The notes under the pieces were generated by a model. The model ran no database searches and had not been told where the DNA came from. It saw only the letters and a program-made list of their open reading frames with translations. DNA of 64,000 bases from Oceanobacillus alkalisoli (GTDB lineage Bacteria > Bacillota > Bacilli > Bacillales > Amphibacillaceae), in contig NZ_JAKGBW010000001.1 of assembly GCF_021556485.1 (NCBI RefSeq), positions 186,001 to 250,000 of the forward strand. The letters run 5' to 3'. The position numbers and the translations under genes were made by a program. The number at the start of each line of letters is the position of its first letter. Within the stretch, counting starts at the first letter, position 1. Shown piece after piece: positions 7,112 through 16,340 of this stretch.

Positions 7112-8881
7112 TTATATTCCACATTTCAATTGGGCAGCACAGTTTGTACATGTGTTGCATCCACCAATGTCTTCAATGCTTCCTTGACGACATACCGGGC
7201 ATGTATCCCCAATTTCAGAGCCGATGTTTACATTTGTTGAATCCAGTTGTTGAATCGTGTCCATTAAAACAACTTTTGGTTTGTCTGTTTCATCTTCGAA
7301 CAGTTCTGTCTGCTCGCCAACTGTATTTTCTTCAGCTTTCAGTGTCAGTACTTGAGAGTCACGGCTTCCGTCAACATAAACGGTTCCACCTTTCGCTCCT
7401 CCTTTGTACAATCTCTGATAGACACTTTCTACTTGTTCAACCGTGTATCCTTTTGGTGCGTTAACTGTTTTCGAAATAGAGCTGTCTACCCAGCGCTGGA
7501 TGACACATTGTGTGTCCGCATGTTCTTCAGCTGAGAGATCCATCGCGGATACGAACCACTCCGGTAGATTTTCTTTATCCGCATTTGGATTGTTCTCCAA
7601 ATACTCCTCAACAATTGCTGCATTCACTTCAATAAATTTACCTAAGCGACCACTTCTGAAGTATGAGAAGGAGAAGTATGGCTCAAGTCCAGTAGATACT
7701 CCTACCATAGTTCCCGTACTGCCTGTCGGGGCAACGGTTAGCAAGTGAGAGTTACGGATACCGTGTTCCAATATGCCTTCACGAATATCTTCCGGCATTG
7801 TTTTCATATAACCGGTATTGATAAATGCTTGGCGCAGCTCTTTCGTTTCTTCATCCGTTTCACCAATCAGGAACGGGAAGCTGCCTTTTTCTTTTGCAAG
7901 TTCAATGGAAGCTCTGTAAGCGCTCGTTGCAATTGTTTCAAATACTTTATCAACGAGTGCGTTCCCTTCTTCTGAACCATATCTCGTTTCCGTGTAGATG
8001 AGCAGGTCATGCAGCCCCATTACGCCAAGACCTACCCGGCGCTCACCGAGAGCTTGCTTTCTGTTTTCTTCCAGGAAATATGGAGTTGCATCGATCACAT
8101 TATCCTGCATTCTAACTCCGGTGCGGACTGTGTCTTGTAGTTTTTCAAAATCTACCGTCTTATTTATTTTATCCGTCATTTCCGCTAAGTTTACAGCTGC
8201 CAAGTTACATACACTGTATGGTGCGAGAGGCTGTTCTCCACATGGGTTCGTTGCGACAACTTGCTGTCCGTAGCTTGATGCGTTTGTCATATCATTCGCA
8301 TTATCGATAAAGAAAATACCAGGTTCTGCAGAGTATGTCGCACAAACGTTGATTAAGTTCCATAGTTCTTTAGCACGAATACGGCGGTATACGCGGACAC
8401 CGTAACCCATTTCTTCCCATTTACGAACGTCACCGACTTCATGCCACGTTTCGTTATAAGCTTTCATTTCTTCCGGTGTATAATTTTCCACATCCGGGAA
8501 GCGTAGTTCGTACATTTCGTCATTTTCCACAGCTTCCATGAACTCTTTTGTTATACATACGGAAATATTAGCTCCTGTTAAAAAATCTGGATTATGAACA
8601 TTGTAAGAACCGCCATCCCTTAACTTCTGTCCAGCCTCATGCATCGAGGCTTCTGTGAATCCTCCTAGACCTGGGAAGCCTTTATAGTTTTGTACGCTCG
8701 TATATAAATCAATTTCCGTCTCCGTTAGTGGAGTGAAGTTCAGTTTTTCTCTTGCCAGAATTTTGATTTGTTCATCTTCTGTATTTTCAATTAAATACCT
8801 CAAAATACGCGGATTCTGCATTTTTGAGATAATGAACTCAATAATGTCCGGATGAGAATCCACCAGCATAATCATTTGTGC
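7112..8881 (-). CDS. nrdJ: Adenosylcobalamin-dependent ribonucleotide reductase (class II), exon 2
   Basis: 3' exon of nrdJ (589 codons plus stop), to be joined to 10115-10909. The product reduces ribonucleotides to deoxyribonucleotides by a cobalamin-generated thiyl radical, without oxygen dependence. Exon 2 begins AQMIMLVDSHPDI, directly continuing GGSRRG of exon 1. It contains the active-site NPCGEQPLAPYSVCNLA (radical-site Asn/Cys/Glu and a redox Cys). The C-terminal Cys cluster is CPVCRQGSIEDIGGCNTC followed by TNC, the reductant-linked tail of this subfamily. An ATG at 8884 inside the intron/exon border is not the true start. Joined length is 854 aa from the GTG start. Confidence 0.93.
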   Translation of the reverse strand, partial: AQMIMLVDSHPDIIEFIISKMQNPRILRYLIENTEDEQIKILAREKLNFTPLTETEIDLYTSVQNYKGFPGLGGFTEASMHEAGQKLRDGGSYNVHNPDFLTGANISVCITKEFMEAVENDEMYELRFPDVENYTPEEMKAYNETWHEVGDVRKWEEMGYGVRVYRRIRAKELWNLINVCATYSAEPGIFFIDNANDMTNASSYGQQVVATNPCGEQPLAPYSVCNLAAVNLAEMTDKINKTVDFEKLQDTVRTGVRMQDNVIDATPYFLEENRKQALGERRVGLGVMGLHDLLIYTETRYGSEEGNALVDKVFETIATSAYRASIELAKEKGSFPFLIGETDEETKELRQAFINTGYMKTMPEDIREGILEHGIRNSHLLTVAPTGSTGTMVGVSTGLEPYFSFSYFRSGRLGKFIEVNAAIVEEYLENNPNADKENLPEWFVSAMDLSAEEHADTQCVIQRWVDSSISKTVNAPKGYTVEQVESVYQRLYKGGAKGGTVYVDGSRDSQVLTLKAEENTVGEQTELFEDETDKPKVVLMDTIQQLDSTNVNIGSEIGDTCPVCRQGSIEDIGGCNTCTNCAAQLKCGI

Positions 8882-10114
8882 CAATTATGTTGCGTTGATT
8901 CGTTACATCAACTCTCCAGGTCGCCCTAGAGTTCAGACCATATCTTACATTCCTTTTCGAATGTCCTCGCACTTCGGAGTCACTTGACTCCTACTCTACT
9001 CGCTTCCACATTTCTGTGTGCTTTCGATGGTCGTTGAACCTTCACCATTTGACAGGTGCTTGGCTGCTGATTGTCTTTAACCACCTGCTGTTTTAAAGCA
9101 TTCACGCTTACCGTTTCCAGTTACGTTGTAGCCAGCAAGTCATATATGATACGTTTTACATTATTGAAATTGTTTAAAATGTCATCTTCCCAGAATCGTA
9201 TAAGAATATACCCATTTCTTTTTGCAAGTTCATTTTTTTGTTGGTCGATTTTTATCCGTTCAATTTGCCATTCTTCCGGAACCGGATAATATTTTGGGTT
9301 TGCATGCCAATAATCTCCGTCACACTCAATAATAATTCCATAATTTGTTAATAGAAAATCAAACTGTCTTTTTTCTAAGATAAAAGAATATTGGTAGTCA
9401 ATTTCAAGTTCACTTAAAAATTTCTCCATTTTCCTCTCTATCCCAGTTTTTTTTAAAAACTTGATTTTCCATTTGCAGGAGTGTTGCTGCTCGAATTTTT
9501 TCGATTGTTTCCTGAGAATAAATACCTTTTTTACCACTATTCCAAGAAGGAGTACCATTCTTTCTTCTTGTTCTCGCTGTTTTAGTTATTATGTTTTTAA
9601 AGTGAGATATCTTTTCTTTTTCAGACATTAATTGATGCCAATTCATTGTCTTATTTGACCGAAGTACTTTTTCACAAGAATGACTGCATGTTTTAGTTTT
9701 TCTATGTGGACGGGTACTTGTGTCAAATTTTGAATTACATATTATACAAATCAGAGGCTTTCCTTTACTTCCGCATGATTTACTACAGTATCTATTAGGT
9801 ATTCCTCTGTATAACTTAACTGTCTGATTGCAAAGTTCATATACACACTTTAAATCTTGTGGTTTATAATGGTAATTTATTAGGTATTCTTCAAGATTAA
9901 GATTATGATTTTTTTATTAAATGCGATGTAAATCGACCTTGCTTATTATGGTTAAATTCAAATCCACAAATCTTACATTTCTGAGTTAATTTCGCATCAT
10001 ATGGAATCATGATTTCCACCTCAATATAGTATTTTCAATGAAAAACATGATTAATAAAAAGAGTTTCCAGCAATTCACGAGGTTTATTTATAGACGAGGC
10101 ACTTAAGCTGATTT
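8882..10114 (-). ncRNA. Group I intron interrupting nrdJ
   Basis: 1233 nt. The conserved core elements are readable on the minus strand: P (GTGAATTGCTGGAAACTC, 10061-10078), Q (ACAATCAGCAGCCAAGC, 9058-9074), R (GTTCAACGACCATCG, 9025-9039) and S (AAGATATGGTCTGAAC, 8931-8946). The 5' exon ends in U (GACGTGGT) and pairs with intron GCCTCGTC (P1: terminal U.G, one U/U mismatch, other six paired). The intron ends in G (8882). The 3' exon GCAC can pair with intron GTGC as P10. Removing it restores the nrdJ frame exactly. The endonuclease gene lies between P and Q. Known group I introns in bacteria and phages favour conserved sites in ribonucleotide reductase and recA genes. Confidence 0.93.
9121..10010 (-). 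pseudogene. Intron-encoded homing endonuclease, Vsr-like (EDxHD) type, two frameshifts
   Basis: Reads as one protein of about 295 aa only if two frameshifts are ignored. It starts at ATG 10010 after GGTGG. The N terminus has Cys-pair zinc-finger-like motifs (QKCKICGFEF, YCSKSCGSKG, LICIICNSKF). A DNA-binding linker resembling modular NUMOD-type motifs follows (GTPSWNSGKKGIYSQETIEK). The C-terminal nuclease domain reads RQFDFLLTNYGIIIECDGDY then WHANP and KRNGYILIRFWEDD. This matches the Vsr-like nuclease fold used by I-Bth0305I-type homing enzymes. The first frameshift lies in an A7 run (9909-9915), the second in an A8 run (9447-9454); deleting one A from each restores continuity. Either the gene is decaying or both are homopolymer sequencing errors. 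Confidence 0.82.
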
Positions 10115-10909
10115 ACCACGTCTCGATCCGCCTTGTTCCACTAAATGAGTCAGTTTGGCGATATCGTCAAGCCAGGATACGGATCCGGATGACTTTCCGT
10201 TTACTCCGCGGGCCAATGTATTTCTTGGACGAAGTGTTGAACCGTTCGTTCCTACCCCTCCACCGCGGGACATGATTTCCATTACTTGTTTCCGGTGGTC
10301 AGAAATACCCTCCCGCGAATCTTTTACATATGGCATTACATAGCAATTAAAATAAGTTACATCTGTATTTGCTCCTGCACCATACAATACACGTCCTGCT
10401 GGTACAAAATTAAGATCGGATAGCTCCTTATAAAACATCTCAAAGGATTCTTTACGTTTTTCTTCCGTTTCCTCCACAACTGCTAAGCCGGTCGCATTTC
10501 GTTTAGCGATTTGTTCATAGAAGATTTCGAGCGGTTTATCAATCACATCAATGGAACGTGTGATAATGCCAGTTTCCATTTCTGCTTCGTTATCAAGTGC
10601 CGATACAAATTCATCCAGCACTTTAATGTCTGCTTCATTTTTTTCCCAATTGATTGCTTGGACAAATCCTAAGCCTCTTGCAGGGAATTTAGGATCAGAT
10701 TTTACCGTTAACACAACAAAATCTCCAGTTTTTAATGTAGCTTTTCCAGTATCTTTAAAAGCGTATCTGTCGAGCATGACCAAGCGTGAAACTCCATGAT
10801 GTGTGAGCTTCATATCACTTGTAATTGGATGTACCGCATCAAATAATTCAATATCCTTATTCAGGGCAGCCACATCAATTCCATTAACTTTTTCTAATAA
10901 CATCGACAC
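10115..10909 (-). CDS. nrdJ: Adenosylcobalamin-dependent ribonucleotide reductase (class II), exon 1
   Basis: 5' exon of nrdJ (265 codons), ending GGSRRG at the intron border. It holds the N-terminal ATP-cone-like/leader region and the first redox Cys in YFNCYVMPY. I prefer the GTG at 10909 as start: AAAGGAG (about 10917-10923) lies 7 nt upstream. ATG at 10903 is the alternative, and the open frame reaches 10966 without a better Shine-Dalgarno. Without splicing, translation would read three intron codons (KSA) and stop at 10103. It is divergent from yqhL, with two NrdR boxes between. Confidence 0.92.
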
Positions 10910-10981
10910 GAAACCACTCCTTTTTTCATCTTTTTTTGTGTAATGTGTTATAATATGTAGTACCACGTTTTATAAATTCTA

Positions 10982-11029
10982 AAACAATATATGGTATCGG
11001 ATAACGAGTGAACACACTATATATTGTGT
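10982..11029 (-). promoter_or_regulatory. Tandem NrdR boxes upstream of nrdJ
   Basis: ACACTATATATTGTGT (11014-11029) is a perfect match to the palindromic NrdR box ACACWATATATWGTGT. A second box, AAACAATATATGGTAT (10982-10997), matches 13 of 16. They are 32 bp apart start to start, the three-helical-turn spacing typical of NrdR operators. This implies dATP/NrdR repression of nrdJ. Confidence 0.85.
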
Positions 11030-11227
11030 ATTAAACATGATTAATGAGATTTTGTCAAGAGAATATATTTACATTTCCCTGCGAAAAAGTGCTGGTAAGC
11101 TTGCAGGAATCGACTTTTGCTTCAAATAATTTTTTGTAAAAAAGAATTGGATAAACGAAATACTTTTAAAGCAGAAAAAAGTATTTTATAATATGAAATG
11201 AGATATGAGAAAGACGGGGGAAAAAAA

Positions 11228-11602
11228 ATGTCAGTATTAATAATTGTTTTAGTTGTATTGCTTGGTTATTCGATATTCCGTTATTACAGACAAAAAATGA
11301 TTTTGAATGTACTAACTCAAGATCAATGGGTTGAGGGCTACCGAAAAGCCCAGTTAATTGATGTGCGTGAGCCGCAAGAATACGACGCCGGCCATATCCT
11401 CGGGGCGCGAAATATCCCAGTGACTCAACTGAAACAGCGTCTAGTGGAAATTAGAAAGGACAAGCCGGTTTACTTATATTGTCAAAAAAGCAGCCGTTCA
11501 GGTCGCGCTGCGCAAATTCTGAACAAAAAAGGCTATAAAGAACTCTACCAACTAAAGGGCGGTTTCAAAAACTGGACCGGAAAAATTAAAGCAAAAAAGT
11601 AG
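11228..11602 (+). CDS. yqhL: Membrane-anchored rhodanese-domain protein (YqhL)
   Basis: 124 aa from ATG 11228 (GACGGGGG upstream). An N-terminal hydrophobic helix (residues 2-18) anchors a single rhodanese domain: IDVREPQEYDAGHI (substrate-loop region) and the active-site loop CQKSSRSGRA with catalytic Cys. It probably transfers sulfane sulfur; the partner is not known. It lies between nrdJ and gcvPB as in the B. subtilis yqhL region, in convergent orientation to gcvPB. Confidence 0.88.
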   Translation: MSVLIIVLVVLLGYSIFRYYRQKMILNVLTQDQWVEGYRKAQLIDVREPQEYDAGHILGARNIPVTQLKQRLVEIRKDKPVYLYCQKSSRSGRAAQILNKKGYKELYQLKGGFKNWTGKIKAKK

Positions 11603-11612
11603 GAAAACAAAT

Positions 11613-11651
11613 ACCGACAGACACTTTATCCATGTCTGCCGGCATTTTATT
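11613..11651 (+). terminator. Terminator of yqhL
   Basis: CCGACAGACA pairs with TGTCTGCCGG across CTTTATCCA, followed by CATTTTATTT. Confidence 0.75.
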
Positions 11652-11654
11652 TCA

Positions 11655-11800
11655 TAAAGTGAAACTTCATTCAGCGGTGGTTCCTTTATCTCCCCCACTG
11701 CATATTAGTTGAACAGAATCGGGGACTGTTTATCCCCCACCTTCCCACGAAATGCTTCAAAAGTCTAGAGTCGGGAGGGTCACATACCGTTCGTGATCAA
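11655..11800 (+). repeat. Repeat family C, copy a
   Basis: Begins AAAGTGAAACTTCATTCAGC, has the internal block TTAGTTGAACAGAATCGGGG and GACTGTTTATCCC, and ends close to the gcvPB stop. Inverted relative to copy b at 16098-16246, so the gcv operon is bracketed by inverted copies. Confidence 0.7.
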
Positions 11801-11803
11801 CTA

Positions 11804-13273
11804 TTATGCATGGTCTGTACGCGTGTACCGAAGAATTGGCTTCCTTGCCGCTGTCGTTTCGTCCATTCGTTTTACAATCGTATGATGTGGAGCTTCTTGG
11901 ACGGTTTCAGGGTTGTCTTCTACCTCTTTTGCAATGTTCACCATAGCATCAATAAAACCATCGAGTGTCTCTTTTGACTCTGTTTCTGTCGGCTCAATCA
12001 TCATTCCTTCTTCAACGATTAACGGGAAATAGACCGTCGGTGGATGATAACCGAAGTCGAGAAGACGTTTCGCCATGTCGAGGGTACGCACGCCGAGCTT
12101 TTTCTGTTTCTTGCCGGACAGGACGAACTCGTGCATACAATGTTGCTTGTATGGTAAATCATATACATTCTCCAACTTACGCATCATGTAGTTCGCATTT
12201 AATACTGCATATTCGCTTACCTTTTTCAGTCCCTCTGCACCCATCGTACGGATATACGTATAGGCACGCAGATTAATTCCAAAGTTTCCATAAAATGCTT
12301 TAATACGACCAATAGACTGTGGACGATCATGTTCTAATTTATATTCATCATTCTCTTTCACAATCAATGGTTTTGGTAAAAATGGTGCCAGTTCTTCTGT
12401 CACTCCAATAGGTCCTGAACCTGGACCACCGCCGCCATGCGGACCGGTGAATGTTTTATGAAGGTTTAAATGAACAGCATCAAAGCCCATATCGCCTGGT
12501 CTTGTGTAGCCCATAATTGCATTCAGGTTCGCTCCATCATAATAAAGTTTTCCTCCAACACCGTGGATAATCTCAGCCATTTCCATAATTTCTTTTTCAA
12601 AAAGGCCGAGTGTATTCGGATTTGTCAGCATTAGTGCAGCTGTATTTTCATCTGCAACGCGCTTTAGGTCTTCAATATCAACTAAGCCAGCCTCATTTGA
12701 TTTCACTGTTACAGCGTCAAAACCTGCTACTGCAGCAGATGCCGGATTTGTCCCATGGGCAGAGTCGGGAACGATTACTTTTGTCCGGTGGTGATCCCCG
12801 TTTGCCTCATGGAAAGCACGGATCATCATTAATGCGGCCCATTCGCCTTGCGCTCCTGCTGCCGACTGTAAAGATACTTCATGCATACCAGTAATTTCCT
12901 TAAGTGAAGTTTGTAAATCATACATCATTTCCAGTGCACCTTGGACGGTTTTTGGATCTTGATATGGATGAATATGGGTAAATCCCGGAAGACGTGCTAC
13001 ATCTTCATTTATTTTTGGATTATATTTCATTGTACAAGAACCAAGCGGATAAAATCCGGAATCCACTCCATAATTCCTATTGGATAAACCTGTATAGTGC
13101 CGCATGATTTCTAGCTCGCTTACTTCAGGTAAATCTGGAGCGGACTTCCGAACGTACGAATCTTCAAAATCTGCATCAAGATCGATGTCCGGTACATCGA
13201 GATCTGGTAAGCTATAGCTTGTTCGCCCCTTTTTACTACGTTCAAAAATTAATGGAAATTCCTGTTTAGGCAT
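11804..13273 (-). CDS. gcvPB: Glycine dehydrogenase (decarboxylating) subunit 2
   Basis: PLP-binding half of the split P-protein of the glycine cleavage system; with GcvPA it decarboxylates glycine and passes aminomethyl to lipoyl-H-protein. 489 aa. The PLP lysine is in [21 protein letters not shown] 13273 was chosen because it aligns with the family N terminus ([13 protein letters not shown]) and has GTGGGGG upstream; it overlaps the gcvPA stop by 8 nt, implying translational coupling. Last gene of the gcvT-PA-PB operon; the H-protein gene is elsewhere. Confidence 0.97.
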   Translation of the reverse strand: MPKQEFPLIFERSKKGRTSYSLPDLDVPDIDLDADFEDSYVRKSAPDLPEVSELEIMRHYTGLSNRNYGVDSGFYPLGSCTMKYNPKINEDVARLPGFTHIHPYQDPKTVQGALEMMYDLQTSLKEITGMHEVSLQSAAGAQGEWAALMMIRAFHEANGDHHRTKVIVPDSAHGTNPASAAVAGFDAVTVKSNEAGLVDIEDLKRVADENTAALMLTNPNTLGLFEKEIMEMAEIIHGVGGKLYYDGANLNAIMGYTRPGDMGFDAVHLNLHKTFTGPHGGGGPGSGPIGVTEELAPFLPKPLIVKENDEYKLEHDRPQSIGRIKAFYGNFGINLRAYTYIRTMGAEGLKKVSEYAVLNANYMMRKLENVYDLPYKQHCMHEFVLSGKKQKKLGVRTLDMAKRLLDFGYHPPTVYFPLIVEEGMMIEPTETESKETLDGFIDAMVNIAKEVEDNPETVQEAPHHTIVKRMDETTAARKPILRYTRTDHA

Positions 13274-14615
13274 TGATATCCCCCACTTCCTTAATAAATT
13301 GATCAATTTCATCCTTTAAACGGATTTCCGTTACAGCGACTAACATACAATTTGTTAATTCTGGATAATCACGACTTAAATCATAGCCACCGACAATTCC
13401 TTTGGAAAGAAGCGCTTCATTCACTTCACTCACCGGTTTATCCAGCTGTATGACAAATTCATTAAAGAATGGCTTGTCAAATAGGACAGGTATTTGAGCT
13501 TCCTCAAACTGCTTCTTGGCGTAGCGTGCTTTCTTCATATTTAATTGCGCCATTTTTCTTAAACCATGCTTTCCAATTGAACTCATCGCAACCGAACTGG
13601 CTAGTGCATTAAGCGCCTGATTGGAGCAAATATTCGATGTTGCTTTGTCCCTGCGGATATGCTGTTCTCTTGCCTGGAGCGTAAGCACAAATCCACGCAC
13701 CCCATTTTCGTCTGTAGTCTGCCCGACAAGACGACCTGGAATTTTACGCATTAATTTTTGTGTTGTTGCGAAATAACCACAATGCGGACCACCGAACTGA
13801 GCTGGTATGCCAAACACTTGCGTATCTCCTACTACAATATCAGCTCCAAATTCACCAGGCGGTGTCAAATACCCAAGAGCCAGCGGATTACTTGAAACTA
13901 CCATCATCGTTTTCTTTTGGGTGTTAATTAATTCACGTATCTTAGCCAGCGGTTCTATTTGACCAAAAAAGTTCGGATATTGAATGACTACACCAGCTAC
14001 ATCTTCATCGAGTTCTTTTTCAAGCGAGTTCAAATCTGTTACACCGTTTTTATGATCTATTTCAACGATTTCAACATGTTGGCCAGTAGCATACGTTTTT
14101 ACTACTTCTAGTGATTCCGGATGAATTGCTTTTGAGACGAGTACTTTTTTTCGTTTTGTATGGGCGGCGCTTAAGTTCACCGCTTCACCAAGTGCTGTCG
14201 CCCCGTCATACATTGAGGAATTTGCGATTGGTTGGCCGGTTAGTTCAGCAATCATTGTCTGAAATTCAAAAATCGCTTGCAGCTCCCCTTGAGAAATCTC
14301 GGGCTGATACGGTGTATATGCAGTATAAAACTCAGAACGACTGATGACGTGATCGACAACGGAAGGAATGTAATGATCATACACACCCGCACCCAAGTAT
14401 GAAGTGTACTCTTTTAAGTTCACGTTTTTATTGGACATTGCTGTTAGTTCTTTCATTAGCGCATATTCATTTTTACCAGGCTTTAAGTTCAGTTGCCCTT
14501 TGAATCGAATCGCTTCTGGAATATCTGAGAACAATTCATCTGTTGAATCGACTCCGATTGTACGAAGCATTTCGACCTTATCCGATTCCGTCATTGGTAA
14601 GTAACGAAATTCCAT
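13266..14615 (-). CDS. gcvPA: Glycine dehydrogenase (decarboxylating) subunit 1
   Basis: N-terminal-half homologue of P-protein; forms the P-protein heterotetramer with GcvPB. 449 aa, starting [15 protein letters not shown] 14615 has AGGAGG 8 nt upstream, better than the TTG at 14621. It carries the family fold without the PLP lysine, which is on GcvPB. It is 12 nt downstream of gcvT and overlaps gcvPB, so all three are one transcript under the glycine riboswitch. Confidence 0.97.
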   Translation of the reverse strand: MEFRYLPMTESDKVEMLRTIGVDSTDELFSDIPEAIRFKGQLNLKPGKNEYALMKELTAMSNKNVNLKEYTSYLGAGVYDHYIPSVVDHVISRSEFYTAYTPYQPEISQGELQAIFEFQTMIAELTGQPIANSSMYDGATALGEAVNLSAAHTKRKKVLVSKAIHPESLEVVKTYATGQHVEIVEIDHKNGVTDLNSLEKELDEDVAGVVIQYPNFFGQIEPLAKIRELINTQKKTMMVVSSNPLALGYLTPPGEFGADIVVGDTQVFGIPAQFGGPHCGYFATTQKLMRKIPGRLVGQTTDENGVRGFVLTLQAREQHIRRDKATSNICSNQALNALASSVAMSSIGKHGLRKMAQLNMKKARYAKKQFEEAQIPVLFDKPFFNEFVIQLDKPVSEVNEALLSKGIVGGYDLSRDYPELTNCMLVAVTEIRLKDEIDQFIKEVGDINA

Positions 14616-14627
14616 CTTCAACCCCTC

Positions 14628-15749
14628 CTAATTATCTTTTTTATAAAATGGTGTCGGTACTACTTTCGCTTTCAGTTTCCGTTTCCGTACTTGAATCAAG
14701 ACTTCCGTTCCAAGTTCGGTATAATCCACCTCAAGCAGTGCGCGACCAATATTTTTCTTTAGTGTCGGCGATTGTGTACCTGTCGTGACATGACCAATAG
14801 TTTTATCCCCGGCTCCGGATAAAACTTCATAACCCGTCCTTGGAATCCCTTTATCAATCATCTCCAGACCGACAATTTTTCTTTTCGGTCCATTTTCAGC
14901 CTGTTTTTTCAGCGTTTTCTTTCCGATAAATTCAGCTTCTTTATCAACTTTCACGGCGAATTTCAAGCCTGCTTCAAGCGGTGTAATCGTTTCGGATAGT
15001 TCTTGACCATATAATGGCAAGTTAGCTTCAAAACGGAGTGTATCACGAGCCCCTAGTCCAGCTGGAACAATTCCAGCACCTTCTCCAGTTTCTAAGAGTT
15101 GATTCCAAAGCTTAGGTCCCTCTTCCGGCGCAACATATATTTCAAATCCATCTTCACCCGTATAACCGGACCGAGAAACAATTGCCTCCTGTCCGATACC
15201 ACGCAAAACGACATCACTTTCAAAGCAAAACGGCTTAATAGCTGCTAGATTTGTATCGGTTAATTGTTGTAAAATAGCTTCTGCTTGAGGCCCCTGAATA
15301 GCTAGGAGACTATATTTATTCGATTCGTCAATAATAGCAACTGCTTCATCGGCGTAGGTATTATGTTTCTCTAACCAGGCTAGATCTTTTTCTGTATTTG
15401 CTGCATTGACAACAAGCATATAATGGTTTTCTCCGAGCATGTAGGTGAGTAAATCGTCTATTACACCTCCATCCTCGTTACAAAGAAAGGTGTATTGGGC
15501 TTTCTTCGGTTTCAGTTTACTCAAATCATTCGTTGTCATCTTTTGAAGGAATTCGAACGCCTTCCTTCCTACTACACTAATTTCTCCCATATGAGACACA
15601 TCAAATAACCCTGCATTTGTTCTTGTTGCATGGTGCTCGTCCTTGATTCCAGAGAATTGAACAGGTAAATCCCAACCCCCAAAATCAATCGTCTTCGCCC
15701 CGTATTTTTCATATTCCGGAAAAATTGGTGTGCGCTTTAATGGTTTCAA
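14628..15749 (-). CDS. gcvT: Aminomethyltransferase (glycine cleavage T-protein)
   Basis: Transfers the methylene unit from aminomethyl-lipoyl-H-protein to tetrahydrofolate, releasing ammonia. About 373 aa. Family motifs include [33 protein letters not shown] and [11 protein letters not shown]. The start is inferred to be TTG 15749 because GGGAG lies 8 nt upstream and the N terminus then aligns as [13 protein letters not shown] 15758 is possible. First gene of the operon. Confidence 0.96.
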   Translation of the reverse strand: MKPLKRTPIFPEYEKYGAKTIDFGGWDLPVQFSGIKDEHHATRTNAGLFDVSHMGEISVVGRKAFEFLQKMTTNDLSKLKPKKAQYTFLCNEDGGVIDDLLTYMLGENHYMLVVNAANTEKDLAWLEKHNTYADEAVAIIDESNKYSLLAIQGPQAEAILQQLTDTNLAAIKPFCFESDVVLRGIGQEAIVSRSGYTGEDGFEIYVAPEEGPKLWNQLLETGEGAGIVPAGLGARDTLRFEANLPLYGQELSETITPLEAGLKFAVKVDKEAEFIGKKTLKKQAENGPKRKIVGLEMIDKGIPRTGYEVLSGAGDKTIGHVTTGTQSPTLKKNIGRALLEVDYTELGTEVLIQVRKRKLKAKVVPTPFYKKDN

Positions 15750-15805
15750 CTTTACCACTCCCTCAGAAAATAATAGATGTTTTTATATTCTGATTTCTTA
15801 AATAT

Positions 15806-15846
15806 AAAAAAACAGAGATTTCCTAATAATTAAGAAATCTCTGTCC
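15806..15846 (-). terminator. Riboswitch-controlled terminator upstream of gcvT
   Basis: ACAGAGATTTC pairs with GAAATCTCTGT around a TTAATTATTAG loop, followed by TTTTTTT. Its 5' arm overlaps the 3' end of the second glycine aptamer (AGGACAGAG), so ligand binding should prevent termination. Confidence 0.9.
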
Positions 15847-16036
15847 TTCTACCAGAAAGTTGCATGCGAACGTCCAGGAATTCCTAATTCCTTCCGTTCC
15901 CACTTGCTTCTTGGGTGGTTTACGAAAAAATGTAAACGCTCTCCAGAGTTGTGTCCGATAAAAGTCTTTTTGCCTGAGAGATTCGTCTTTTAGCTTGCTC
16001 CTTCGGCGTTACACCAAAATCGTGTAAGCTCTCCCC
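15838..16036 (-). promoter_or_regulatory. Tandem glycine riboswitch
   Basis: Aptamer 1 on the minus strand: GGGGAGAGC, then CGCCGAAGGAGCAA, AATCTCTCAGGCAAAAAGAC and CTCTGGAGAGC. Aptamer 2 follows after a short linker: ACCCAAGAAGCAAG and AACTTTCTGGTAGAAGGACA. This is the cooperative two-aptamer arrangement known upstream of gcvT in Bacillus, where glycine turns expression on. Confidence 0.95.
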
Positions 16037-16097
16037 TTATCTTCATCCACAGCATATATTTTTTTATAATGGTAAAACTAAGTTTATCACGCATTAA

Positions 16098-16246
16098 CAG
16101 CCTGTAGTACCCCCACCTCTACAGATGTGGGAAATCCGAAATGTGAAGGTGCGGGAAAAACAGTCCGTAAATCCCTGATTCTGTTCAACTAACTTTCAGC
16201 GGGAGTAGTAAGGAAGCCCCCACTGAATGAAGTTTCACTTTATTAT
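16098..16246 (-). repeat. Repeat family C, copy b
   Basis: Minus-strand reading starts TAAAGTGAAACTTCATTCAG, has a hairpin TTCAGTGGGGG/CTCCCGCTGAA, then TTAGTTGAACAGAATCAGGG and TTTACGGACTGTTTTTCCC. Inverted with respect to copy a. Confidence 0.75.
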
Positions 16247-16340
16247 AAGAAATACTCTGCCTTTGCATTGAATAATACCATACTATTTACAAAAGGTATA
16301 GTGGAATCCAAATTTTATCTAGATACTCGGGGTGTAACAT

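Noticed and set aside
7144-8273. Several + strand frames opposite nrdJ
   Set aside because: Antisense shadows of a well-conserved coding region.
7112-10966. nrdJ as two separate genes or a frameshifted pseudogene
   Set aside because: The gap carries a complete group I intron core and precise splice-site features, and excision restores the frame exactly.
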